Origin: Salinivibrio sharmensis
GTDB lineage: Bacteria; Pseudomonadota; Gammaproteobacteria; Enterobacterales; Vibrionaceae
Direction: 5' to 3'
NCBI RefSeq assembly: GCF_001995985.1
Contig: NZ_MUFC01000009.1
Span: 12,509 to 59,691 of the forward strand
Length of the DNA stretch: 47,183 nt
Each line of letters begins with the position of its first letter. Within the stretch, counting starts at the first letter, position 1. The notes below the pieces were generated by a model. The model saw nothing but the letters and a program-made list of their open reading frames with translations. It searched no databases and was not told the DNA's origin. Positions 1 through 8,526 of the stretch are shown in pieces. The translations under genes were made by a program, and so were the position numbers.

Positions 1-231
1 AAGTAAGTATAATCAATAGATTAGGCGAGTAGGCGCGGAGATAGTGTGAACGCGTCACCAGAGATAGGCGGCATGCACACTTTCTCGGAAACGAGATAGA
101 CCCCAAAAGCGGTAAATGTTATTTATAACAGTTAGTTAGATAAGAAAGGCCGCGTATAACGATTTTGGGAAATCGAGTGCGCGTGCTAATACAATGTTAG
201 GTGGCCGAGTTACCCATAAGGGAAGGGTTAG
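1..231. other. Left-edge non-coding stretch with hairpins and integron-like core motifs
   Basis: I see no gene here. Two short perfect hairpins are present: TCTCG/CGAGA around a GAAA loop at 83-96, and CGATTT/AAATCG at 160-175. Three GTTRRRY matches occur: 135-141 (GTTAGAT), 196-202 (GTTAGGT) and 227-233 (GTTAGAT). The last one runs into the ATG of the next gene, as in many integron cassettes. A possible inverse core GTATAAC lies at 154-160, but arm pairing is poor, so an attC site ending here is only possible. Confidence 0.35.
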
Positions 232-1323
232 ATGAATGAACACTCAAGCAAAGATGATTTTATGGAAGAGCCGTCAGAAGAGTATTTAAAGTGGCGGGCG
301 GAACGTCAGAGACGATTCAGGGTTGTTTTGGCGGCAGTACCAGCAATGCTTGGGGTAACTTTCGGGCTTCTCGCGGTATTTTTGCCTAACTATGATCAGC
401 TCATGATATTACCTGGGTTAGATAGAGATATATTTGGCTTGATCACGCCGTTTATGTTTCTTGTTTCTGGCCTCGGTGTGCTAATGATCTATTTGCAAAC
501 CGGATTTTCCAAGAAGGCCGATGCAACTAGTGAGTATCTGCGCTATGAGGACGAACTCAGAAGGCTAAGAAATCGAATTGAGCATGGCGACAGCGCCAGC
601 AATAAAGAACTTGAATTGCTGAAAAAGGAAGTTTCAAGGCTTAAATCAGAGCTAGATAGTAATAGCTCAATTACCGCTGCAATTGGTGCTGAAAATAAGA
701 ATGAATTAGTTTCATTGCTCAAGAGAGAGATTCAAGATGAGTCAACAAGTCTGGCGTCTCAAGAATTTTTAGATAAGGTAAAGAAAGAAGCAGCAACATC
801 TGATCAAACAAAAGAGATAGAGAAGGTTTTCTCCAGAACCCTGGAGCGCTTGTATACTGAAACGAGCGCTCTTGGAAGAAGAGGGAATTTGAATCTTAGT
901 CTTGGAATTTTAACCACAATTGTAGGTCTCGCAATTCTTGGTTATTTCGTTATTGAAATAGACACTGTCCCAGAAGACAAGATTGCATTTATTGCCTACT
1001 TCATCCCCCGACTATCCTTGGTAGTGCTCATCGAAATATTCGCCTATTTTTTCTTGAAACTTTATAAATCAAGTCTTAGTGAAATAAAATATTTTCAAAA
1101 TGAAATGACAAATTCAGAGGCGAAGCTCGCAGCCTTGAAATGCTCTCTTATGGCTAATGACTCTGAAGCTACCTCTAATGTAATAAAGGTTCTTTCCGAA
1201 ACTGAACGCAATGCAATCATAGAGAAAGGTCAAACTACGGCAGAGATAGAGAAATCGAAGGTTGAGCAACAGAGCCTCTCTACTTTTTCAGACAAACTTG
1301 CAAAAGCTTTGAGTGCTAAATGA
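232..1323 (+). CDS. Coiled-coil membrane protein of unknown function (probable integron cassette gene)
   Basis: I do not recognise a family for this 363-residue protein. The N-terminal 30 residues are charged. Two hydrophobic segments follow (about 31-51 and 66-88), then a long charged coiled coil (about 100-205), a second hydrophobic pair (about 220-240 and 250-272) and a second helical, charged tail. The plan is two membrane hairpins with cytoplasmic coils between and after them. The ATG is preceded by GGAAGG at 221-226. The gene is AT-rich with many AAA, AAT and ATA codons, unlike the GC-richer chromosomal genes further on, and an attC-like site directly follows it. Both points suggest a captured cassette. 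Anchored coiled-coil proteins can serve in defence, septation or envelope tasks, but nothing here chooses among these. Confidence 0.75.
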   Translation: MNEHSSKDDFMEEPSEEYLKWRAERQRRFRVVLAAVPAMLGVTFGLLAVFLPNYDQLMILPGLDRDIFGLITPFMFLVSGLGVLMIYLQTGFSKKADATSEYLRYEDELRRLRNRIEHGDSASNKELELLKKEVSRLKSELDSNSSITAAIGAENKNELVSLLKREIQDESTSLASQEFLDKVKKEAATSDQTKEIEKVFSRTLERLYTETSALGRRGNLNLSLGILTTIVGLAILGYFVIEIDTVPEDKIAFIAYFIPRLSLVVLIEIFAYFFLKLYKSSLSEIKYFQNEMTNSEAKLAALKCSLMANDSEATSNVIKVLSETERNAIIEKGQTTAEIEKSKVEQQSLSTFSDKLAKALSAK

Positions 1324-1329
1324 GTATTC

Positions 1330-1399
1330 ACCTAACAAGTGGCTGTTGTCGGACGTTACTCCGCTACGCTCCGTCACGCCGCAAAGCCAAGCGTTAGGC
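1330..1399 (+). other. attC-like integron recombination site (70 bp)
   Basis: The site opens with an inverse core ACCTAAC (1330-1336) and closes with a core GTTAGGC (1393-1399). The two are complementary at six of seven positions. Inside them, TGGCT on the left arm (from about 1340) pairs with AGCCA on the right arm (1385-1389), giving the R/L box plan of an attC site. The centre (about 1350-1380) holds further short complementary blocks rich in CCG and CGT. It begins seven bases after the stop of the upstream gene, which is where a cassette attC belongs. Length lies in the known attC range. Confidence 0.72.
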
Positions 1400-1482
1400 T
1401 TTTTATCAGGACTTGGTGCAAACTTCAAAAAGACGTATATTAGTCTTGTTGCTTATCCGTATCCGTAATAAGGAGGTTGTGT

Positions 1483-1980
1483 GTGAGCAATTTAATAGGT
1501 CTAGTCTTGGGTTTTGTGTTGGTAATGCCATTGGCCGTGCTACTTCATGAGTTAGGGCATGCAACTCCTCAATTAATGACAGGTCAGTCGGTAGAAATTC
1601 GATTGGGAAGTGGAAGTAATGCTAAGGAATTTCGGGTTGGTAAATTAAAGCTCTTAATCACACCATTGTCGATGAATGTTGGCTTTGCTTCAATAGAAAG
1701 AGATGTGAGCAAAAATTTGCAAGTTGTTTCGTTCTTAATGGGACCTGTTGTATCTCTAATTTCATGTGTCGGCTTATATTTACTTAGTCGCTATGAATTA
1801 CCGCATCTACCTCAATATTTGGTAAATTTTGGACTGTACTTTACACTGTTTCAATTTTTATTTACAGCAATACCAATGTACTATCCAAGCTACTTTGGTG
1901 CGTATGAGGGTATGCCTAGCGATGGGAGGCAAGTGCTAGAGTTACTTGGCTTAATGAAAGGTCAAGGGGCACAAACCTAA
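1483..1980 (+). CDS. Small membrane metalloprotease-like protein with HELGH motif (M50-like)
   Basis: This is a 165-residue protein read from GTG at 1483, which has AGGAGG at 1471-1476 six bases upstream; the TTG at 1477 abuts that ribosome site and is unlikely. The first helix runs straight into HELGHA (about residues 23-28), the HExxH zinc motif placed at the end of a membrane helix as in site-2 proteases (M50). Two more hydrophobic segments follow (about 85-103 and 115-133). Near the C-terminus is PSDGRQ, in the place of the third-ligand Asp motif of M50 enzymes. The protein is shorter than typical M50 members and has no PDZ domain. The gene lies between two attC-like sites and is AT-rich, so it is probably a mobile cassette. 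The substrate is unknown. Confidence 0.72.
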   Translation: MSNLIGLVLGFVLVMPLAVLLHELGHATPQLMTGQSVEIRLGSGSNAKEFRVGKLKLLITPLSMNVGFASIERDVSKNLQVVSFLMGPVVSLISCVGLYLLSRYELPHLPQYLVNFGLYFTLFQFLFTAIPMYYPSYFGAYEGMPSDGRQVLELLGLMKGQGAQT

Positions 1981-2028
1981 CAAATAAAAATAAGTGTCGC
2001 GCAGCCGATACTTATTTGGGTGTTGAAC
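1975..2028 (+). other. Short attC-like site (54 bp)
   Basis: ACCTAAC (1975-1981, overlapping the stop of the metalloprotease-like gene) and GTTGAAC (2022-2028, matching GTTRRRY) bracket a palindrome. AAATAAGT on the left pairs with ACTTATTT on the right, with TCG/CGA closer to the loop. Outer core pairing is weaker than in the first attC-like site, and the length is just below the usual minimum, so it may be a degenerate site. Confidence 0.5.
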
Positions 2029-2329
2029 AAGCCCGTTGATTTATAAGTAAATAGCTCGAATGCAGATAGGTAGGCGCTGCGTCTGGCACTTTTTTCAGCG
2101 CGAGCGTAACCAGGAAGTGAAGAGATAAGACTTCACTTCAATACGTTACGTTAACGATGCGGTTTTTGTCGGTTTGCTCTCCTGTGTTTAGGTGAACGCC
2201 ATTCTCCTTATTCTGTTCGCCTTGCGCCCGCGACGAATTATCTATACGTTCACTTTGAAATCGGTCAACCTTTTCTATGCCGTTATATGGTAATTTCAAC
2301 CGAATCTATCAGTTGGTCAGAGGTATAAA
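2029..2329. other. Gene-free stretch with nested inverted repeats
   Basis: There is no convincing ORF. GCGCTG (2074-2079) pairs with CAGCGC (2096-2101). A perfect 9-bp repeat GAAGTGAAG/CTTCACTTC (2114-2122 and 2131-2139) has an 8-base loop and is flanked by a second pair CGTAAC/GTTACG (2105-2110 and 2145-2150). A weaker pair AGGTGAAC/GTTCGCCT lies further right, near 2190-2221. There is no T run, so these are not intrinsic terminators. It may be the remains of a cassette and a decayed attC site. Confidence 0.4.
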
Positions 2330-2566
2330 GTGAACACTCGGTTTTGTGATAAATGCGGGAAAGAAACTGAACATGAAGAAATCATAAAGCAAAAGCCTTC
2401 GAAATATGGTAAGAGTAAAAAAGAACAATTTAAGGCCTTTCTCGACGGTTTCTTTGGTGGTGCTGCCAGTCCTGTTGGTGCATCGTTGGACTTAATCGAT
2501 CGATATGAAGTTTGTACAAGGTGCGGGCATAAAACCTTAAAAAATCAGGGTGGCGAATTTCAATAG
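2330..2566 (+). CDS. Small zinc-ribbon protein of unknown function
   Basis: This 78-residue protein starts with GTG; CAGAGG at 2318-2323 lies six bases upstream. It has two CxxC knuckles: CDKCG at residues 6-10 and CTRCG near 62-66, the usual four-Cys zinc ribbon. Between them are a Lys-rich stretch and a short apolar Gly/Ala-rich segment (about 43-52) that could insert into a membrane or form a hairpin. I do not recognise a named family. The gene lies between the attC-like sites and the peptidase E gene, 22 bases before the latter, so it may be the last cassette-derived gene or may share a transcript with peptidase E. Confidence 0.65.
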   Translation: MNTRFCDKCGKETEHEEIIKQKPSKYGKSKKEQFKAFLDGFFGGAASPVGASLDLIDRYEVCTRCGHKTLKNQGGEFQ

Positions 2567-2588
2567 TAATTAAAAAACAGGCCACGTA

Positions 2589-3233
2589 ATGGATAAACAT
2601 ATTGTCGCGTTAGGCGGTGGTGGTTGGATGATGGGAGAACAACAAAGCGAATTAGATCAATATGCGCTCCGTTTAACTGAGAAAAGCGATCCGAAAGTTT
2701 GCTATATTCCCACTGCCACTGGGGATGCTGAGGAAGCAATCGATCGTTTTTATCAGTCTAAACTCAGTCGCCGCTTAAGTCATTTTCCATTATTTAAACC
2801 CAACCTAGACTGGCGCACACATCTGCAAGAGCAAGATGTTATTTATGTCGGCGGTGGTAATACACGTTCTATGTTCGCAGTATGGAAAGCGTGGGGGATA
2901 GATAGAATACTTCAAGATTGCTATGAAAGTGGCATCATATTGTGTGGTATGAGTGCGGGCGCAATATGTTGGTTCGACTACGGGATCACAGATAGCGATC
3001 CTGAGAAGTATTCCGTTATCGAGGGGCTTGGTTTTGTGCAAGGCTTAGCATCAGCACACTTTACGGAGAGTGACGCGAAAGCTGAGCTGTTTTCTCAGTT
3101 TGCTAGCCATCACGTAAACATGCCTTGCTACGGGATAAGTGATTATTCAGCACTACATTTCGTTAATGGTCGGCACCATAAGACGATTACCAGTCAAACA
3201 GGGGCAAAGATTACCGTCAAGAATCTTGATTAG
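2589..3233 (+). CDS. Peptidase E-like protein (S51 family)
   Basis: This 214-residue cytoplasmic protein has the S51 fold signature. GGGNT lies at about 88-92, and the nucleophile elbow CGMSAGA has Ser at about 122. A His (SAHF, about 157) follows at the spacing seen in the family. S51 enzymes are Ser peptidases related to class I glutamine amidotransferases; the Salmonella member cleaves N-terminal Asp dipeptides. This one belongs to the broader peptidase E-like group, so the substrate is not certain. A weak CAGG at 2578-2581 precedes the ATG. It follows the small zinc-ribbon gene by 22 bases. Confidence 0.85.
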   Translation: MDKHIVALGGGGWMMGEQQSELDQYALRLTEKSDPKVCYIPTATGDAEEAIDRFYQSKLSRRLSHFPLFKPNLDWRTHLQEQDVIYVGGGNTRSMFAVWKAWGIDRILQDCYESGIILCGMSAGAICWFDYGITDSDPEKYSVIEGLGFVQGLASAHFTESDAKAELFSQFASHHVNMPCYGISDYSALHFVNGRHHKTITSQTGAKITVKNLD

Positions 3234-3246
3234 ACCAAGTGTTTTT

Positions 3247-3275
3247 CCGGCTCCCACATAGAAGCCGCCATTTTT
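3247..3275 (+). terminator. Weak intrinsic terminator after peptidase E gene
   Basis: CGGCT (3248-3252) pairs with AGCCG (3263-3267), with a 10-base loop and a T run at 3271-3275. The stem is only five base pairs and three bases separate it from the T run, so termination may be partial. Confidence 0.4.
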
Positions 3276-3392
3276 ATTGTGTGAACTAAAACACATTTGC
3301 CCGTCACCGATAAGACAAGATGATTGGAACCCTATTAGTATGGCGAACTGGTTAATAATTGAATAAATGGATTTATTATCAATAGCTTAAAT

Positions 3393-3914
3393 ATGGAAAT
3401 TCTCCCAGAAATCGAAGTGTCGAACGCGCAGCATGAGGCTATTCAAGCCCTTAGAAACAAGGCATTTCCTGACCATCAAGTTGCCCGTTCTTACTATAAG
3501 CAGCTTCTCCACATGCGGGCATTGCAGTACCAAGATAATCAACTGATTGGTTATATGGGGCTGGATTATAGGGCAGTGAATGTCGGTGGTGAGGTATACA
3601 AAGTATTAGGGGTGAGTGATTTTTGCATCGACAGCGCTTGGCAAAGAAAAGGGATAGGCTCGAGTATGCTGGCGCAACTGACTGACTATGCCAGCGATAA
3701 AGACGTTGACTTCATTATTCTCATCTCTGAGCTGCTCGATTTTTATGTGGCTAATGGCTTTCAGCTTGTCGAGTCATATGCCTCTTGGCTACGCATCCAT
3801 GAACATACCAACTATGGCGTAGCGGTCGAGTATGTCAATGAATTGTATGTAAAACCGATGAAAGACAAATCATGGCCAGTAGGGCATATGGATTGGCTTG
3901 GGTATATGTATTAA
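3393..3914 (+). CDS. GNAT-family N-acetyltransferase
   Basis: This 173-residue protein has the Gcn5-related fold. The acetyl-CoA loop RKGIGSSML (about 88-96) matches the R/Q-x-x-G-x-G/A motif, and a hydrophobic strand VDFIILIS follows. The downstream segment FYVANGFQLV is the usual 'FY..xGF' of motif B. GNAT enzymes move an acetyl group from acetyl-CoA to an amine; the acceptor cannot be told from sequence. No clear ribosome site precedes the ATG, so the start is uncertain. It stands alone between the peptidase gene and the converging glucosidase gene. Confidence 0.85.
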   Translation: MEILPEIEVSNAQHEAIQALRNKAFPDHQVARSYYKQLLHMRALQYQDNQLIGYMGLDYRAVNVGGEVYKVLGVSDFCIDSAWQRKGIGSSMLAQLTDYASDKDVDFIILISELLDFYVANGFQLVESYASWLRIHEHTNYGVAVEYVNELYVKPMKDKSWPVGHMDWLGYMY

Positions 3915-4023
3915 TGCCTTCGGTAGACGTCGTTTATGGCGTGTAAGAGGGGTGAGTCGCCTTTGGCTGGGCGCCTGCAGCTATCTGCAGGCGCGTGATG
4001 ATATCGGCGACTAAACGTCTTTG

Positions 4024-5655
4024 CTACAGCATCACCGCAAACGACTCGTAAGGGGCTAGTTTGTAGGTGGTGCTTAACTGTTTGACCGGATCCATATTGT
4101 AGCTAAGGCAAGTTAAGGCCTTATCGTGCCAGTGTGCGGGGAGGGTGATGGTTTGTTTTTGCTCGCTAAAGTTGCTGACCACCAAAATACGCTGGGTATC
4201 GTCGAAGCGTTCGTAAGCCATCACGTTAGGGTGTGATTCTTCCACAGGTGCAAACTGGCCGTGTACGATCACTGGGTATTGCTTGCGGAGCTTGATCAGT
4301 TCGCGGTAGTGATAAAGTACAGAGCCGCTATTTTCAGTTGCCCGTGCCACATTGATGGTGGTGTAGTTAGGATTAACCGGTAACCATGGTGTTCCTTGGG
4401 TAAAGCCTGCTTGCGGTGCGTCCTCCCATTGCATTGGAGTACGGGCGTTATCGCGACTGTTTTGGTAGACCGCCTCCATCATGGTGTCGGGATCAACGCC
4501 TTCTGCAACACGCAAGTCGTAAAAATTGCGGGTTTCGATGTCTTGATAATCGCCGATAGACGGGAAGGTGACATTGGTCATCGCAATCTCTTCCCCTTGG
4601 TAGATATAGGGCGTGCCTCTCATTAAGTGCAAGGTTGTGGCGAGCATTTTTGCCGAGCGGGTTCGGTATTGGCCGTCGTGACCAAACTTGGATACGGCAC
4701 GCGGCAAATCGTGGTTGTTCCAAAATAGTGAGTTCCAACCGCTATCGGCTAGCTCTTGTTGCCATTTGAACAGTACCTGTTTCAGGGCGGCGACATCCAG
4801 CGGTACGGGCTGCCATTTGTCCCCGTCTTTCCAAGTAGCGGTAATATGTTCAAATTGGAATACCATGGAGAGTTCATTGCGTTCCGGTGCGCTATAAAGC
4901 TTGGCGATCTCCGGCGTTGCGCCCCATGTTTCGCCGACGGTGAGCAAGTCTTTTTCGCCAAATGTGGCTCGATTCATTGCCTGTAGCAGAGGGTGAAGGC
5001 GCGGCCCGTTGCCGGTGATGCCTTTGTCGATTTCCTTACCAATTAAATCAATCACATCGAGGCGGAATCCGCCAATGCCTTTATCAATCCACCAGTTCAT
5101 CATTTTATACACGGCGTCATGGACGGCAGGGTTTTCCCAATTCAGGTCGGGCTGACGTTTGGAGAACAAGTGAAAGTAATATTGCTCGGTGTTTGGCTCC
5201 CATTGCCATGCACTGCCACCAAAAATTGAGCCTTGATCATCGGGTGCGTTGCCATCGGGTTTGGCATCGCGCCAAATGTAAAAGTCACGATAGGGACTGT
5301 TTTTGTCTTGAAGCGCAGCTTGGAACCAAGGGTGTTCGTCGGAGGTGTGATTGACGACCAAATCCATCACGATTTTGATGCCGAGCGCGCCGGCTTTATC
5401 AATCAAGCGCGTCATGTCTTCCATGGTGCCAAATTCAGGCGCGATCGCGCAGTAATCGGAAATGTCGTAGCCATTGTCATCCATCGGCGATTGATACACC
5501 GGTGATAGCCATAACACATTGACGCCGAGCCAATGTAAGTAATCGAGTTTCTCGATAATTCCATTAAGATCGCCAATGCCATCACCATTGGTGTCGTAAA
5601 AACTGCGAGGGTAGATTTGATAAACAACGGCATCATGCCACCAAGCGTTTTGCAT
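4024..5655 (-). CDS. GH13 alpha-glucosidase, oligo-1,6-glucosidase type
   Basis: This 543-residue cytoplasmic glycoside hydrolase has no signal peptide. The TIM-barrel landmarks of GH13 are all visible: the Ca-site-like loop DTNGDGIGD (21-29), DLVVNH (98-103), GFRLD with nucleophile Asp200, GETWG with acid/base Glu242, and NNHD with Asp316. Val follows the nucleophile, which in the GH13_31 family is typical of enzymes acting on alpha-1,6 bonds; trehalose-6-phosphate hydrolases share it. Length matches the family (540-560). The likely role is hydrolysis of isomaltose-type or related oligosaccharides. No transporter or PTS gene adjoins it, which weakens a TreC call. A LysR gene is divergent. 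Confidence 0.88.
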   Translation of the reverse strand: MQNAWWHDAVVYQIYPRSFYDTNGDGIGDLNGIIEKLDYLHWLGVNVLWLSPVYQSPMDDNGYDISDYCAIAPEFGTMEDMTRLIDKAGALGIKIVMDLVVNHTSDEHPWFQAALQDKNSPYRDFYIWRDAKPDGNAPDDQGSIFGGSAWQWEPNTEQYYFHLFSKRQPDLNWENPAVHDAVYKMMNWWIDKGIGGFRLDVIDLIGKEIDKGITGNGPRLHPLLQAMNRATFGEKDLLTVGETWGATPEIAKLYSAPERNELSMVFQFEHITATWKDGDKWQPVPLDVAALKQVLFKWQQELADSGWNSLFWNNHDLPRAVSKFGHDGQYRTRSAKMLATTLHLMRGTPYIYQGEEIAMTNVTFPSIGDYQDIETRNFYDLRVAEGVDPDTMMEAVYQNSRDNARTPMQWEDAPQAGFTQGTPWLPVNPNYTTINVARATENSGSVLYHYRELIKLRKQYPVIVHGQFAPVEESHPNVMAYERFDDTQRILVVSNFSEQKQTITLPAHWHDKALTCLSYNMDPVKQLSTTYKLAPYESFAVML

Positions 5656-5769
5656 ACCGATTACCTCTTATCGACAATAAAAATCCTCAAAGCCTTAGCT
5701 TGAGATGTGGCAAACAGCCTAGCGCGCGAGCAGTGCCAAGAAAAATAGGCGTGACGCTGATTGATATAA

Positions 5770-5846
5770 CCTATTGGCTATAGATAAGGTGGTAATGAAT
5801 GAAAAGTAGGCGGTATCATTGAGTTGTGTATCCCTATTAGGCTATA
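5770..5846. promoter_or_regulatory. Paired repeat in the glucosidase/LysR divergent region
   Basis: CCTATTGGCTATA (5770-5782) recurs as CCTATTAGGCTATA (5833-5846), 63 bases apart, about six helical turns. The first copy sits in an imperfect palindrome ATAACC-TATT-GGCTAT with the T-N11-A pattern of LysR-type operators. This suggests autoregulation, and possibly control of the glucosidase gene, by the adjacent LysR protein. Confidence 0.4.
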
Positions 5847-5878
5847 AAGTAAGCTGTTAGATTGTGAGCGAGTGCGGT

Positions 5879-6802
5879 ATGGATGTAGAAAAAGTCGCCG
5901 GCTACTTTATTGCGGTGGTTGAGGCAGGTGGTATTAAAGCGGCCGCGTTGCAGTTGGGGATTAGCCAACCTTCATTGACGGCACAGATCCAAAAGCTTGA
6001 GCAACGTCTTGCATGTCAGCTATTGGTGCGCCATCCTCGTGGCGTCAGTATGACAGCCGCGGGAGAGCTTTATTATCAGCATGCCACGGCACAGCATGCC
6101 GCGCGCCAACGCCTTCATGCCCAGCTTCATGCTTTGCAAGCGCGGGAAGCGGGACAAATAAAGCTTGGCACTGGGGAGGCGTGGTGGCCCTTGTTTGTCA
6201 AACCGGCAGTGCTTGAGTATCAAGCAGAGCGCCAGTGTGCGGTCCACATCGAATTTGGTAATCGCTTGGCATTAATGGCGTCGCTGCTCAGTGGCGATGT
6301 GGATGTGTTTATCGGTCATGAAATTGACGATCTGGTTGCGAGCCAGCAAGTTCGCTTTATGCCCTTGTTTCAGGACGCGGAAAGCTATTATGTGGCTGAC
6401 AACCATCCGCTACTCGCAGACACATCGACCTGCATCGCTCCTCTGTGCCTGAGTGATTGGCCGTTGATGCGTGTCACGCCTGATCATGCCCGGCATGCGC
6501 ATTTGCTTGCCAATCCGATTACACCTGCCATCTGTGCGCACACCCTGGTGTTTGATGTTGATGCCCTCAGTCCCGGTATCGACTTATTACACGACACCCA
6601 GGCGGTGATGCCCTATACCAGCAAAGCCCACACATACCTTGCTAGTCAGGGCGTGAGCGTGCTGACAACCCAGCCTCATAAAATGGGTAATGTTGGTTTA
6701 TATACCTTGCGTAATGCGCGGCATGAGAAAGTCGAGGCGCTAATCCAGCAACTGTGTGACGCTGCTCAGCAGATAAACACCTCACCATGTCATACCAGTT
6801 AG
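5879..6802 (+). CDS. LysR-family transcriptional regulator
   Basis: This protein of about 307 residues starts from ATG at 5879; a GTG at 5864 is a possible alternative, and neither has a strong ribosome site. An N-terminal winged helix-turn-helix is clear (AALQLGISQPSLTAQIQKLE, about residues 20-39). A linker helix and a periplasmic-binding-protein-like effector domain follow, with weaker similarity to named regulators. It is divergent from the alpha-glucosidase gene, with paired operator-like repeats between them. The effector and target are unknown. LysR proteins often regulate the divergent gene, but the carbohydrate link is only inferred from position. Confidence 0.88.
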   Translation: MDVEKVAGYFIAVVEAGGIKAAALQLGISQPSLTAQIQKLEQRLACQLLVRHPRGVSMTAAGELYYQHATAQHAARQRLHAQLHALQAREAGQIKLGTGEAWWPLFVKPAVLEYQAERQCAVHIEFGNRLALMASLLSGDVDVFIGHEIDDLVASQQVRFMPLFQDAESYYVADNHPLLADTSTCIAPLCLSDWPLMRVTPDHARHAHLLANPITPAICAHTLVFDVDALSPGIDLLHDTQAVMPYTSKAHTYLASQGVSVLTTQPHKMGNVGLYTLRNARHEKVEALIQQLCDAAQQINTSPCHTS

Positions 6803-7023
6803 GGTGAAGCTTATTGAACGAGAAAGTGCTAGACTAGGCCGCCTTTGTCGCACACTGTCTGTGTCGTGCTGGCTGCGAATGTAGGGATTAGCTAGCCGAT
6901 TCAGCGTGTTCCAGTGGTGACATCGATGAAATCAATAGGTAGCGCCAATTACCAATTTGGCCTTAGCGCTGCTAATTTGTGGCGCAAATCACATGCAGTA
7001 CCTTTATTATCAAAGGAAAGATG

Positions 7024-8526
7024 ATGGTAATTCCAGAAAACAGCAGTATTGTTATTTTTGGTGCATCTGGCGATCTGACCTTCCGTAAGCTGATCCCAGC
7101 CCTGTACCACTTGTATGCGAACAAACAACTGCCTGCGTCTTTCGCGATTCTTGGCGCAAGCCGCACCTTCTACAGTGACGAGTCATTTCGCGATAAATTA
7201 CGTCACTCCATGCAAGAGCTTGAAGAAACCGATCCTGCCACGCTCGACGCCTTTATGGCGCACGTGCACTATCAATCATTTAATATCTCTGACACCAACG
7301 AGTACGGTGCGCTGACAAGCCGCCTAGATGAGCTCTCTGACCAATACGGCTTTGCACAGCGCAATACGCTTTTCTACCTCGCGACACCGCCAAAGTTGTA
7401 TAACTTTATTCCTGCCTGCTTAGCAGCGCATGGCCTCAATGATGAGAGTAACGGTTGGAAGCGCTTGGTGGTCGAAAAACCTTTTGGTTACGATCTTGCC
7501 TCCGCACGCCAACTCGACAAAGACATTCATGCTTACTTTGCCGAGCACCAGATCTATCGCATTGACCATTACTTAGGTAAAGAAACGGTACAAAACCTGC
7601 TGGTTTTCCGTTTTTCTAATGCGATGTTTGAGCCGCTTTGGAACCGTAACTTCATTGACTATGTGGAAATTACGGGGGCTGAAAACCTTGGTGTGGAAGG
7701 TCGCGGTGGTTACTACGACCAATCGGGCGCAGTCCGTGATATGTTCCAAAACCATCTGCTGCAAGTGCTGTCGCTGGTGGCGATGGAGCCGCCCGCTCAA
7801 ATCAATGCTGACGCCATGCGTGATGAGGTGTTTAAAGCACTGCAATCACTCGAACCGCTCTCTGAAGACGACTTGCACAATAACTTGGTGCTGGGTCAGT
7901 ACACTGAATCGCAAGTTGGGGGCAAACCACTACCCAGTTACCGTGATGAGCCAGGTGTCGCCGAAGACTCGCGTACCGAGACTTATGTTGGCCTGAAGAT
8001 GTTTATCAACAACTGGCGTTGGAATGGGGTGCCCTTTTATGTGCGCACCGGTAAACGCTTGCCAACACGCGTGACCGAAGTGGTGATCCACTTTAAACAA
8101 ACCCCGCATCCTGTATTTGGCAAAAATGCGCCCGAGAACCGTTTGGTGATCCGCATTCAGCCGGATGAAGGCATTCAAATGAGCTTTGGTCTTAAAGAGC
8201 CGGGTGCTGGCTTTAACGCCAAAGCGGTCAATATGGACTTCCACTATACCTCACTGGAAGAAACCCAGATGCTGACAGCTTATGAACGTTTGTTGCTGGA
8301 TGCGCTTAAAGGCGATGCCACCTTGTTTGCGCGCAGTGACGCGGTCGAAGCTTGTTGGCAGTTTGTTGAGCCTATTCTGCAGTACAAAGAAAATGACAAA
8401 GCCTTGTTTGGCTATGCCTGCGGAACATGGGGACCGAAAGAAGCGGATCAGTTGCTTGAGCGTGATGGTCATGCTTGGCGCTTTCCCTGCAAAAACCTGA
8501 CTGACACGGAATACTGCGAATTATGA
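7024..8526 (+). CDS. zwf: Glucose-6-phosphate 1-dehydrogenase
   Basis: Zwf oxidises glucose 6-phosphate to 6-phosphogluconolactone with NADP+, the entry step of the oxidative pentose phosphate pathway. The 500-residue length is typical. The nucleotide loop GASGDLTFR (13-21), EKPFGYDL (151-158) and the active-site block RIDHYLGKE (179-187) are all intact. I chose ATG at 7024 because AAAGGAAAG (7011-7019) is better spaced to it than to the ATG at 7021; a further upstream extension to 6979 lacks family similarity. The pgl gene overlaps it by four bases, so the two are translationally coupled. Confidence 0.96.
   Translation: MVIPENSSIVIFGASGDLTFRKLIPALYHLYANKQLPASFAILGASRTFYSDESFRDKLRHSMQELEETDPATLDAFMAHVHYQSFNISDTNEYGALTSRLDELSDQYGFAQRNTLFYLATPPKLYNFIPACLAAHGLNDESNGWKRLVVEKPFGYDLASARQLDKDIHAYFAEHQIYRIDHYLGKETVQNLLVFRFSNAMFEPLWNRNFIDYVEITGAENLGVEGRGGYYDQSGAVRDMFQNHLLQVLSLVAMEPPAQINADAMRDEVFKALQSLEPLSEDDLHNNLVLGQYTESQVGGKPLPSYRDEPGVAEDSRTETYVGLKMFINNWRWNGVPFYVRTGKRLPTRVTEVVIHFKQTPHPVFGKNAPENRLVIRIQPDEGIQMSFGLKEPGAGFNAKAVNMDFHYTSLEETQMLTAYERLLLDALKGDATLFARSDAVEACWQFVEPILQYKENDKALFGYACGTWGPKEADQLLERDGHAWRFPCKNLTDTEYCEL

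Noticed and set aside
1-233. A third attC site ending at 227-233
   Set aside because: The core motif matches but no convincing paired left arm was found; kept as low-confidence in the left-edge entry.
6979-7023. Longer zwf start
   Set aside because: The extra residues do not resemble family N-termini; AAAGGAAAG is placed for ATG 7024.
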